Counted from the first letter of the stretch, positions 1-6,488 are shown. The stretch is 9,946 bases of DNA from DASQUK01 sp046723645 (GCA_046723645.1 JBKOUY010000126.1:1-9946), one strand, 5' to 3'. Numbers and translations: made by a program. Notes: generated by a model from the sequence alone, not told the origin.

Positions 1-35
1 ATCCGGCTCCGCCGGTCGAGCGACAGGCAACTGAG

Positions 36-53
36 TGCCGCCGAAAGGCGGCG
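36..53. other. Small GC-rich hairpin with GAAA loop
   Basis: A six-base-pair stem, GCCGCC (37-42) against GGCGGC (47-52), closes a GAAA loop, and a further T-G pair (36/53) is possible. It lies downstream of the solute-binding protein gene, past the larger hairpin at 73-103. There is no U-tract on either side. It could be a second part of a transcription end region or a stable RNA fold; the sequence alone cannot tell which. Confidence 0.35.
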
Positions 54-72
54 CCAAAGCGGTGGGGGGTGT

Positions 73-103
73 TAGAGGGGGGAGGGTTTCCCTCCCCCCT
101 CTA
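73..103 (-). terminator. Perfect 14-bp hairpin just after the solute-binding protein gene
   Basis: Bases 73-86 and 90-103 form a perfect 14-bp inverted repeat around a 3-nt loop. The arms are almost purely purine and purely pyrimidine (runs of six G and six C). It starts 6 nt after the TAA stop of the leftward gene. In that transcript no U-tract follows the stem; the next bases are AACACCCCCC. Such U-less hairpins are commonly proposed as terminators in high-GC actinobacteria, or as 3'-end protectors. The position strongly supports a 3'-end role; the mechanism is inferred. Confidence 0.65.
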
Positions 104-109
104 GGGAAA

Positions 110-1468
110 TTAGAACGACGCCTGGCGGTACTCGGTTGCGCTCGCGTCGATCTGGTTGTCGTCGCCGTAGGACATGATGGCGAAGCTCGCCGCCGTGGGT
201 TCGCCGGGCTGGCTGAACTCCTGCGGGCCGGACGGGCCGTTGTAGTCGATGTCCTCCCCGTCGGCGACGAGCTGCTTGCACTCCTGGTAGGTCGTGCACT
301 CGGTGCCCTCGCGGGTGACACCGTTGATGTGGGCGGCGATCTGCGCCGGGTCGTCGGTGCCGGCGATCTCGGCCGCCAGCGCCATGATGACCACGGCGTC
401 GTAGGTCTCGGGCCCGTAGCTGTAGTCGTCGAGAGGTTGCCCCGTGTCCTGCTGCCACTGGCCGTCCAGCCGGCCTTGGAACTCTTCGGTGAGCTCGGCG
501 GTCGGCAGCGTGCCCTTGACACCCACCAGCGCACCGGGCTCGCTGAACTCCTGGCCGAGCGCGTTGCCGATGTTGCCGTCGACCAGGTAGATGCCCTTCT
601 CGTCGGGCGTGAAGCCCTGCTCGAACAGGTCGTTGAGGATGATGCTCGACTCGGCGAAGCCGATCATGACCAGCGCGTCCGGATCCGCCGAGATCACCTC
701 GTCGACCTCGGCCGAGAAGGTCTGGGCCTCCGGGTCGTACACCCGCTCCACGACGACCTCGGCACCCTGCTCCTCGAGGGGCTCCTTGGTGAACTGCAGC
801 AGACCCTCACCGTAGGAGTCCTGGCGGGCGAGCAGCGCCACCGAGCTGTGACCCTCTTCGACGATCAGGTCGGCGAGAACCCGGCCCTGGAGCACGTCGG
901 ACGGAGACGTGCGGAAGTAGAGGTCGCCGTCGTCGTAGTCGGTGAACTCCGGCGAGGTGTTCGCCGGCGAGAAGTGGATCTTGCAGTTCTCCTTGGTGAT
1001 CTTGTCGATCACGTTGAGCGAGACGCCCGAGGCGGCCGCACCGAGGATCGCGTCGACACCGGCCGCGAGGTGCTGATCGACGGTGGGGTTGGCGATGTCG
1101 GGATCGGAGTCGCCCGAGTCGCCCGGCAGGTACTGGGCCGGCTTGCCCAGCACGCCACCCGCCGCGTTGACGTCGGCGACGCCGAGCTCGGCACCGGCGA
1201 TCTCGGGTGGACCAAGGAACGCCAGGTCGCCGGTCGACGGCAACAGGCCGCCGATCTTCAGCACCCCATCGCTCTCGCCCTGACACGTGGGCGCGGCCTC
1301 GCCGATCGGGGGTGCGGCCGATTCGCCGCCTCCCTCTTCTGCTGTCGTATCGCTCGACTCGTCCCCCTCCGCTTGAGTGTCGTCGTCGTCATCGCCGCAA
1401 GCGGCGGCAACCAACGAGACACCCATGAGGAGGGCGAGGAGTCGCAACCACCGGCTGTGCTGTCGCAT
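110..1468 (-). CDS. ABC transporter substrate-binding lipoprotein (branched-chain amino acid type)
   Basis: This is a 452-residue extracytoplasmic solute-binding protein of the periplasmic-binding type 1 (LivJ/LivK-like) family. It would be anchored on the outer face of the membrane and deliver a small ligand, probably an amino acid, amide or urea-like compound, to an ABC permease. The start at 1468 is chosen because it begins with a basic stretch (MRQHSRWLR), a hydrophobic segment and a lipobox-like LVAAAC with the lipidated Cys at residue 24; GGGGAG lies 6 nt upstream. An Asp/Glu/Ser-rich linker (about 25-50) precedes the binding domain, which opens with KIGGLLPSTGDLAFLG (71-86) and includes VDAILGAAASGVS (138-150). 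Cys62, 162, 391 and 397 could form disulfides. An in-frame start 19 codons upstream would put non-signal sequence before the basic stretch. No permease or ATPase gene is in the window, so the ligand and partners are unknown. Confidence 0.88.
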   Translation of the reverse strand: MRQHSRWLRLLALLMGVSLVAAACGDDDDDTQAEGDESSDTTAEEGGGESAAPPIGEAAPTCQGESDGVLKIGGLLPSTGDLAFLGPPEIAGAELGVADVNAAGGVLGKPAQYLPGDSGDSDPDIANPTVDQHLAAGVDAILGAAASGVSLNVIDKITKENCKIHFSPANTSPEFTDYDDGDLYFRTSPSDVLQGRVLADLIVEEGHSSVALLARQDSYGEGLLQFTKEPLEEQGAEVVVERVYDPEAQTFSAEVDEVISADPDALVMIGFAESSIILNDLFEQGFTPDEKGIYLVDGNIGNALGQEFSEPGALVGVKGTLPTAELTEEFQGRLDGQWQQDTGQPLDDYSYGPETYDAVVIMALAAEIAGTDDPAQIAAHINGVTREGTECTTYQECKQLVADGEDIDYNGPSGPQEFSQPGEPTAASFAIMSYGDDNQIDASATEYRQASF

Positions 1469-1592
1469 TGCATTCTCCCCTGTCCACCAATGGAACGCGC
1501 GGGAGATCGTCCCCCGCGTCGCCACAGGTCTACCACTCGTGGCTCGACGGAGCTTGCGATCTGCCGACCAGTTGCATTAACGATCGATCACG
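1469..1592. promoter_or_regulatory. Divergent intergenic region; alaX appears leaderless
   Basis: These 124 bp separate two divergent starts and must hold both promoters. On the right, the editing-protein ATG (1593) is preceded by CGATCGATCACG, which has no Shine-Dalgarno match. A weak promoter-like pair, TTGCGA (1554-1559) and CATTAA (1575-1580), lies close enough for a leaderless or nearly leaderless transcript, the latter being common in actinobacteria. On the left, GGGGAG (1475-1480) is the ribosome-binding site of the solute-binding protein. A short inverted repeat, CGCGGG/CCCGCG (1498-1503/1513-1518), falls in that gene's probable leader. Promoter assignments are weak. Confidence 0.35.
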
Positions 1593-2333
1593 ATGCCCAC
1601 CGACCTGGCGTTTCTGCACGATGCGTACGCACGGACCTTCGACACCGTGCTGAGCGACGTGGATGCCGGCGACGACCACGTGCGGGTCGCGCTGGACACC
1701 ACGCTGTTCTACCCCACCGGGGGTGGCCAACCGCATGACCTCGGCGTCCTGCGGTGGGACGGTGGGTCTGCCCGGGTGAGCGACGTGCGCAAGCGGGGCG
1801 ACGAGGTGTGGCACACGCTCGAGGGTGGCGACGCCGGATCGTTGCCGGCGGCGGGCACACCGGTGCACGGCGAGATCGACTGGAAGCGCCGCTACCAGCT
1901 GATGCGCACGCACACTGCGCTGCACGTGCTGTGCGGCGTCATTTGGAACGAATGGGGCGTCCCGGTCACCGGCGGCAACATGGAGCCGCTTGCGGCGCGG
2001 ATGGACTTCGAGCTCGACCCCACACCCGAGGGATTCGGCGCCCGTGCCGAGGCGCTGATGGCGGCCGAGATCGCCGCGGACCGCCCGATAGAGGTGTCGT
2101 TCATCCCCCGGGCCGAGGCGGTCCTGGACGAGGCGCTGATCCGCACCAAGGTCAGCCTGGTGCCCGAGTCGGTGGCCGAGATCCGGGTCGTGGACATCGT
2201 CGGGCTGGACAAGCAAGCCGACGGCGGCACCCACGTGCGCTCGACCGGCGAGGTCGGCCGGGTGCGCGTGGTCAAGACTGAGTCGAAGGGCAAGGGCAAC
2301 AAGCGGATCCGCATCGCCGTGGAGGACGCTTGA
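1593..2333 (+). CDS. Alanyl-tRNA editing protein (AlaX family)
   Basis: This 246-residue cytoplasmic protein matches freestanding AlaX proteins, which resemble the editing domain of alanyl-tRNA synthetase and hydrolyse mischarged Ser- or Gly-tRNA(Ala). Visible motifs are FYPTGGGQPHDLG (39-51), matching the conserved Gly-rich editing motif, the zinc-binding HxxxH (His107, His111 in RTHTALHVL) and DGGTHVRSTGEVG (210-222) with His214. In AlaRS the last motif usually reads CxxxH; here the Cys position is Asp210, so one classic zinc ligand is replaced. The length suits the medium AlaX class with an extra N-terminal beta domain rather than the minimal ~150-residue form. The ATG has no visible Shine-Dalgarno. 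Its stop overlaps the start of the LarE-like gene, so the two are probably cotranscribed and translationally coupled. Confidence 0.88.
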   Translation: MPTDLAFLHDAYARTFDTVLSDVDAGDDHVRVALDTTLFYPTGGGQPHDLGVLRWDGGSARVSDVRKRGDEVWHTLEGGDAGSLPAAGTPVHGEIDWKRRYQLMRTHTALHVLCGVIWNEWGVPVTGGNMEPLAARMDFELDPTPEGFGARAEALMAAEIAADRPIEVSFIPRAEAVLDEALIRTKVSLVPESVAEIRVVDIVGLDKQADGGTHVRSTGEVGRVRVVKTESKGKGNKRIRIAVEDA

Positions 2334-3181
2334 CGGCGCCGGCGGCGCCCGCCGTTTCCGCCTCGCTCGACGACCTGCGGGACCGGCTGCGGGCGCTCGG
2401 GCGGGTGGTCGTCGCCTTCTCCGGGGGCGCAGACTCGGCGTTCCTGGCGTGGGTGGCGAACGACACGCTGGGCCCCGACCGGGCCCTGGCCGTCACGGCG
2501 GTGTCGCCGTCGCTGCCCGCAGCGGAGCGCGCGGAGTCCGCCGACCTGGCCGCCGAGTGGGGACTGCGCTGGTGCGAGGTCGAGACCGACGAGCTGGCCG
2601 ACGCCGCCTACACCCGCAACGACGCCGACCGGTGCTACTGGTGCAAGGAGGCGCTGTTGCGGGCCGCGGGGCCGCTGGCGATCACCGAGGGCGCGACGGT
2701 GGTGCTGGGGGTCAACCTCGACGACCTGGGCGACCACCGGCCCGGCCAACGCGCGGCCAGCGAACGGGGGGCCACGTTCCCGCTGGTTGACGCCGGCTTC
2801 GGCAAGTCCGACGTGAGGGCGTGGTCGAGGCGCCTGGGGCTGCGCACCTGGGACAAGCCCGCCGCTGCGTGCCTCGCCTCGCGACTCCCGTACGGCACGC
2901 CGGTCACGCTCGGGCGGCTCGCAGCCGTGGAGCAGGCGGAGGCGGCGCTGCGGTCGCTCGGGTTCCGGGAGCTACGGGTGCGCCACTACAGGGACACGGC
3001 CCGCCTCGAGGTGCCGCTCGACCGTCTCACCGACGTGGTGGCGCTGCGCGAGGAGGTGGTCGCGGCGGTGCGGGCCGCGGGCTACCGGTACGTGACCCTG
3101 GACCTCGAGGGGCTCCGGTCGGGCAACCTCAACGCCGTTCTCGGCCTCACACCCGGGCACGGGAGCAAGCCGCCCCACTAG
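2330..3181 (+). CDS. larE: LarE-like ATP-dependent sacrificial sulfur transferase (PP-loop ATPase)
   Basis: This 283-residue protein resembles LarE, which adenylates a pyridinium dicarboxylate intermediate and donates sulfur during synthesis of the nickel-pincer nucleotide cofactor of lactate racemase. The ATP-pyrophosphatase loop is SGGADS (31-36). DRCYWCKEALL (100-110) gives a CxxC-like pair, Cys102 and Cys105, and KPAAACLASRLPYG (176-189) holds Cys181, at about the place of the sacrificial Cys176 of Lactobacillus plantarum LarE. The C-terminal RDTARLEVP and GYRYVTLDLEGLRSGNLN are family signatures. The TTG start forms TTGA with the upstream stop and follows GGAGGA (2321-2326) closely; no better in-frame start precedes the PP-loop domain. 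LarB and LarC are not in the window, so the real substrate may differ from that of classical LarE. The fold is certain; the pathway is inferred. Confidence 0.82.
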   Translation: MTAPAAPAVSASLDDLRDRLRALGRVVVAFSGGADSAFLAWVANDTLGPDRALAVTAVSPSLPAAERAESADLAAEWGLRWCEVETDELADAAYTRNDADRCYWCKEALLRAAGPLAITEGATVVLGVNLDDLGDHRPGQRAASERGATFPLVDAGFGKSDVRAWSRRLGLRTWDKPAAACLASRLPYGTPVTLGRLAAVEQAEAALRSLGFRELRVRHYRDTARLEVPLDRLTDVVALREEVVAAVRAAGYRYVTLDLEGLRSGNLNAVLGLTPGHGSKPPH

Positions 3182-4527
3182 ACCGCCTCGCGCATGGCTT
3201 CGAGCACGGCGTCGACATCGTCTGGCGACGTGACGATGCTCGGGCCGAGTCGCAGGTACTGCTCGCGGTAGGGCGTCACGCTGGCCGCGATTCGACGGTT
3301 CAACAGCGAGCCGACAACGCCGGCGGGGGCGATCGCACCTACCGACACGCACACGATTCCCGCCGAGAGGCCCGGGTCGTCGGGCGTGACCACCTCGATG
3401 CCCTCCAGCTCCGCCAGCCCGGCCTTGAGCTGCGTGGCCTGCTCCTGGGTGCGCCGGGCGACGGCCGCCTTGCCCACGTCGAGGTGGAAGCGGAACGCCT
3501 CGGCGACGGCCCAGCGGTGCTCGAAGCTGTGGTAGCCGCCCGGGGTCTGCGAGGCGCCCGGGTCCGTGCCGGGCGGGGCCCCACCCGCGATCCACGCGCC
3601 GAAGTGCTCGGCCGCGAACGGCGGGATCGTCGGCCCGACCGCAGCCCACGCCCCGCGGTGGCCCCACACGATCCCGGTCCCCCGTGGCCCGAACAGCCAC
3701 TTGTGCGTGCCGGAGATCAGGAAGTCGCACCCCAGCGTCTCCACGGTCTCGTCCTCGGCCCCGAGCCCGTGGACGCCGTCGACGCAGAGCAGCACCCGAT
3801 CGGCGTCGTCCCGGCCAGCATTGACCTCGCCCAGCGCGGCGGCGATCTGGGCGATGGGCAGCTTCACGCCGGTGCTCGAGTGGACCCAGGTCACCGCCAC
3901 CGCCCGCGTCGCCGGGGTCGCGGCGGCGGTGAGCCGGCCGACGATCTCGTCGACCGACGTCTGCGCCGGTCGGTCGTAGAGCCGCACCCGCCGGACCGAC
4001 GCCCCGCCGCGATCGGCGGCGAGCCGCAACGCCTCGTGCGTCGAGTAGAAGTCGTGCTCGGTCGTCAGGACCTCCTGGCCCGGCCGCAGCCGCAGCCCGC
4101 CGTACACGAGGCCGAGGCCCATGGTCGTGCTGTCGGTGAAGGCGATCTCATCCGGCCTGGCCTCGAGGTACTCGGCGGCGGCGTCGCGGACCGCGAGCTC
4201 GTAGGCGTCCTGGTGCTCCTCGAGGTAGCCGTGCGTGTCCTCGTCGAGGCCCTGCCGGTGCCGTTCGATCGCCTCGCCGACCGGACGCGGGTGTGCGGCA
4301 AGCACGAACGCGGCGAAGTGCCGGATGTCAGGGGTGAGCGGGAATTGGCTGCGGACCGACTCCCAGTCGCCGGGGTCGAACGGCGCCCCGGTGCCGGCGC
4401 TCTCCCCCTGTCCTTGCCGGCCCGCCCGCTCGTCGCCCGACTCGCAGGCCGCGACGCCACCGAGCGCCAGGCTGCCGGCGACCGCGCCCGATCGTGACAG
4501 GAACGCCCGCCGCGATACGTCGCCCAT
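3178..4527 (-). CDS. Tat-exported class V aminotransferase-fold PLP enzyme (probable lipoprotein)
   Basis: This 449-residue fold-type I PLP enzyme belongs to the class V group that includes isopenicillin N epimerase-like proteins and cysteine desulfurases. Starting at 4527, it begins MGDVSRRAFLSRSG, a textbook twin-arginine motif (SRRAFL), followed by a hydrophobic stretch and LGGVAAC with Cys28 as a likely lipidation site. Residues 30-50 are a Gly/Ser-rich linker. Catalytic landmarks are TDSTTMGLGL (131-140, phosphate region), VDGVHGLGA (249-257, with Asp250 for the PLP ring) and SGTHKWLFGPRGTG (272-285), with Lys276 as the Schiff-base lysine. All look intact. GAGGGG sits about 8 nt upstream of the start. 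An in-frame start at 4602 would bury the Tat signal. Tat export fits an enzyme that folds around its cofactor before export. Substrate and reaction are unknown; I see no basis for choosing between epimerase, lyase and transaminase. Confidence 0.87.
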   Translation of the reverse strand: MGDVSRRAFLSRSGAVAGSLALGGVAACESGDERAGRQGQGESAGTGAPFDPGDWESVRSQFPLTPDIRHFAAFVLAAHPRPVGEAIERHRQGLDEDTHGYLEEHQDAYELAVRDAAAEYLEARPDEIAFTDSTTMGLGLVYGGLRLRPGQEVLTTEHDFYSTHEALRLAADRGGASVRRVRLYDRPAQTSVDEIVGRLTAAATPATRAVAVTWVHSSTGVKLPIAQIAAALGEVNAGRDDADRVLLCVDGVHGLGAEDETVETLGCDFLISGTHKWLFGPRGTGIVWGHRGAWAAVGPTIPPFAAEHFGAWIAGGAPPGTDPGASQTPGGYHSFEHRWAVAEAFRFHLDVGKAAVARRTQEQATQLKAGLAELEGIEVVTPDDPGLSAGIVCVSVGAIAPAGVVGSLLNRRIAASVTPYREQYLRLGPSIVTSPDDVDAVLEAMREAV

Positions 4528-4612
4528 CGGCCGACCCCCTCGCCGGTGCTGAGTGAGGCGCCGCGATGGCACCGGGGACATGCTACGGATCGGCGCGGCC
4601 ACAATCGGGTGT

Positions 4613-5122
4613 GTGCCCGACGCCGCCGGTGACCGCCATCCGCTGGACGATCCCGACGACGCAGACGCCTTGGCCCGCTACGCGACGGGGCTGGCGGACG
4701 GCATCGACCGGGCGATCCCAGGGTGGATCGACCGGTCCGTGCGTCGGGTCCTGGCCGACCAGGGCCTCGCGGTCGACGAAGCGGTCGCCGCCCGCATCGA
4801 CGACGCCGGGAGGGCAGCCCGGGACGACGGCGCGCCGCGCGTGCGCGCGTTGCTGGCCACCGACGTCGACAGCCAGGCCGGGAACCCGCTGGCGGTGCTC
4901 CGCTCGCTCGTGCCCCACGCCACCGGGGTCCTCGCGTCGGCCGGCGCCCGGCCGGCGACCCGCGACGAGTTCAGCGTGCGCAACTTCCCGGACGACGTGT
5001 ACGACCTCACCCCGGCGTCGTTCGCCGATGTGGATCCGGCGCTCCACGAGCCCGGGCTGCTGTGGGGGGCGGCCAAGGCCCACGTCCACCTGGCACGTCG
5101 GCGCCGGGAGGGCCGGCGCTAG
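4613..5122 (+). CDS. Conserved hypothetical protein, actinobacterial type
   Basis: I do not recognise a named family. The product from the GTG at 4613 is about 169 residues and soluble, with no signal or membrane segment. It is rich in Asp, Ala and Arg: an acidic N-terminus (HPLDDPDDADALARYATGL), a probably helical middle, and a motif-rich C-terminal half that includes RVRALLATDVDSQAGNPL and NFPDDVYDLTPASFADVDP (124-142). It ends in a basic tail (ARRRREGRR). I chose 4613 because coding-like, compositionally sensible protein begins there; in-frame GTG at 4553 and ATG at 4580 are possible alternatives, and none has a convincing ribosome-binding site. It is divergent from the PLP enzyme and 113 bp before amt, from which the regulatory region at 5147-5231 separates it. 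No role can be assigned. Confidence 0.7.
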   Translation: MPDAAGDRHPLDDPDDADALARYATGLADGIDRAIPGWIDRSVRRVLADQGLAVDEAVAARIDDAGRAARDDGAPRVRALLATDVDSQAGNPLAVLRSLVPHATGVLASAGARPATRDEFSVRNFPDDVYDLTPASFADVDPALHEPGLLWGAAKAHVHLARRRREGRR

Positions 5123-5146
5123 CGGGTCGACGCCGAGCCGGCGCAG

Positions 5147-5184
5147 TTAATCGGCCGGAAACATGTCGGAATCGTCGGTGCAAT
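5147..5184 (+). promoter_or_regulatory. Possible GlnR-type operator upstream of amt
   Basis: Four five-base half-sites occur at an exact 11-bp period: TTAAT (5147-5151), GAAAC (5158-5162), GAATC (5169-5173) and GCAAT (5180-5184), each separated by six bases. Actinobacterial GlnR boxes are described as alternating gTnAC and GaAAC half-sites with 6-bp spacers upstream of amt, glnA and similar nitrogen genes. GAAAC here is an exact match; the other three are degenerate. Location just upstream of an ammonium transporter supports the reading. Whether this organism has GlnR is not visible in the window. Confidence 0.4.
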
Positions 5185-5195
5185 CTTCGGTGGTC

Positions 5196-5231
5196 ATCCT
5201 TTCGCTCGTCTCAGCTGGGCGACGAAAGGAT
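5196..5231 (+). promoter_or_regulatory. Leader hairpin that sequesters the amt ribosome-binding site
   Basis: ATCCTTTCG (5196-5204) is a perfect inverted repeat of CGAAAGGAT (5223-5231). Beyond a single bulged C (5205) the stem can continue with TCG/CGA and weaker pairs towards a loop around 5212-5216. The right arm contains AAAGGA (5225-5230), the Shine-Dalgarno five bases before the amt ATG (5236). In the folded RNA the binding site would be double-stranded, implying translational control. Which factor opens it (protein, RNA, temperature or ligand) cannot be told. Confidence 0.5.
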
Positions 5232-5235
5232 CGCT

Positions 5236-6471
5236 ATGGATCCGGGCAACACGGCTTGGATGCTGGCCGCGACTGCGCTGGTGCTGTTCATGACCCCGGG
5301 GCTGGCGCTGTTCTACGGGGGCATGGTCCGGGGCAAGAACGTCCTCGGCATGCTCATGCAGAACATCTTCGCCATGGGCCTGCTCGCGGTTGTGTGGGCG
5401 GCGGTCGCGTTCAGCCTGGCGTTCGGCGACGCCGGCAACGGTGGGTTCATCGGGAACTTCGACTTCGCGTGGCTCAAGGACGTCGGGCCATCGCTCCCGC
5501 CGGACGGCTACGGCATCGCCCTGACCATCCCGTTCATCCTGTTCTGCGCCTACCAGATGACGTTCGCGATCATCACGCCGGCGCTGATCACCGGGGCCAC
5601 GGCCGATCGCCTCAAGTTCGGCGCCTACGCCGTGTTCATCGGCGTGTGGCTGGTGCTGGTTTACGGGCCGATCGCCCACATGGTCTTCGCCGGCGGCTGG
5701 CTGGCCGACATGGGCGCCCTCGACTTCGCCGGTGGCGCGGTCGTCCACATGAACGCCGGGGCCGCGGCCCTGGCCCTCGTGCTGCTGATCGGGAGGCGCA
5801 AGGGCTACCCGGACACACCGATGCAGCCCCACAACCTGCCCCTCACCGTGCTGGGCACTGGCATCCTGTGGTTCGGCTGGGCCGGGTTCAACGCCGGCTC
5901 CGCGCTGGCCGCCGACGGCGTCGCCGGGCAGGCGATCATGAACACCTTCCTCGCCGCCTCGGCCGCGATGCTCGGCTGGCTGGTGGTCGAGCGCCTCAAG
6001 GACGGCCACGCCACGACCCTGGGCGGCGCCTCGGGTGCCGTCGCCGGCCTGGTGGCGATCACCCCGTGCGCCGGCTTCGTGGGCGGCATGGCGCCCGTCT
6101 ACATCGGGCTGATCGCCGGGGCCGTGTGCTACCTGGCCCTGGGGATCAAGAAGTCGTTCGGCTTCGACGACAGCCTCGACGTCGTGGCGGTCCACCTGGT
6201 GGGTGGCCTCGTGGGTTCGCTGCTCCTCGGCTTCTTCGCGGATGCCGCGATCAACCCGGCGGTCACCAACGAGGGGGTGTTCCTGGGCGGCGGGGGGTCG
6301 CTGCTGTGGGACCAGATCGTCGCGTCCGTCGTGACGCTCGCCTACTCGTTCGTGGTCAGCCTTGCCATCGGCCTGGCCATCGATGCCACGATTGGGCTGC
6401 GGGTCGATGACGCCGCAGAGGACGAGGGCCTCGACCTGTCCCAGCACGCCGAAGTCGCGTACGCGGATTGA
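5236..6471 (+). CDS. amt: Ammonium transporter (Amt/MEP/Rh family)
   Basis: This 411-residue integral membrane channel takes up ammonium/ammonia and works as a trimer gated by PII. Eleven hydrophobic segments can be read, roughly at 5-27, 38-62, 94-117, 130-153, 167-187, 202-222, 235-252, 263-280, 284-303, 313-335 and 357-383. Family hallmarks are intact: FYGGMVRGKNVLGMLMQN (26-43), YQMTFAIITPALITGA (106-121) with the Phe gate at 110, Asp163, and the pore twin histidines His171 (VVHMNAG) and His320 (VVAVHLVGG). The C-terminal tail EDEGLDLSQHAEVAYAD resembles the cytosolic end that contacts PII. There is no cleavable signal peptide, as in most actinobacterial Amt proteins. The start at 5236 follows AAAGGA with a 5-nt gap; upstream in-frame sequence belongs to the preceding region, not to Amt. 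It heads the amt-PII-glnD cluster and is preceded by a GlnR-like array and an RBS-masking hairpin. Confidence 0.96.
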   Translation: MDPGNTAWMLAATALVLFMTPGLALFYGGMVRGKNVLGMLMQNIFAMGLLAVVWAAVAFSLAFGDAGNGGFIGNFDFAWLKDVGPSLPPDGYGIALTIPFILFCAYQMTFAIITPALITGATADRLKFGAYAVFIGVWLVLVYGPIAHMVFAGGWLADMGALDFAGGAVVHMNAGAAALALVLLIGRRKGYPDTPMQPHNLPLTVLGTGILWFGWAGFNAGSALAADGVAGQAIMNTFLAASAAMLGWLVVERLKDGHATTLGGASGAVAGLVAITPCAGFVGGMAPVYIGLIAGAVCYLALGIKKSFGFDDSLDVVAVHLVGGLVGSLLLGFFADAAINPAVTNEGVFLGGGGSLLWDQIVASVVTLAYSFVVSLAIGLAIDATIGLRVDDAAEDEGLDLSQHAEVAYAD

Positions 6472-6476
6472 GGGTG

Positions 6477-6488
6477 GATCCGCGGATC
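6477..6488. repeat. 12-bp perfect palindrome between amt and the PII gene
   Basis: GATCCGCGGATC reads the same on both strands and begins 5 nt after the amt stop codon, in a 92-nt gap. The stem is too short and has no U-tract, so it does not look like a terminator; it could be a protein site, an RNA-processing point or chance. The rest of the gap shows no other clear signal until the ribosome-binding site at 6553-6558. Confidence 0.3.

Noticed and set aside
35..1738. Plus-strand open frame of 567 codons opposite the solute-binding protein.
   Set aside because: The opposite strand encodes a clear lipoprotein with signal peptide and ribosome-binding site. This frame also runs through the hairpin, the intergenic region and the start of the AlaX gene.
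2821..4497. Plus-strand open frame of 558 codons opposite the PLP enzyme.
   Set aside because: It is a shadow of the class V enzyme and overlaps the end of the LarE-like gene in another frame; the product is Arg/Gly/Pro-rich without motifs.
2330..4527. LarE-like protein and class V PLP enzyme as a cysteine desulfurase-sulfur carrier pair.
   Set aside because: They are convergent, not cotranscribed, and the PLP enzyme carries a Tat lipoprotein signal while the LarE-like protein is cytoplasmic, so direct partnership is unlikely.
5194..6447. Long minus-strand open frame (417 codons) opposite amt.
   Set aside because: It mirrors amt exactly, has a charged low-complexity translation and no membrane or domain motif, while the sense strand has all the Amt hallmarks.
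6477..6488. Terminator between amt and the PII gene.
   Set aside because: The 12-bp palindrome would form only a very small hairpin with no loop bases to spare and no U-tract, and the genes appear to be one unit.
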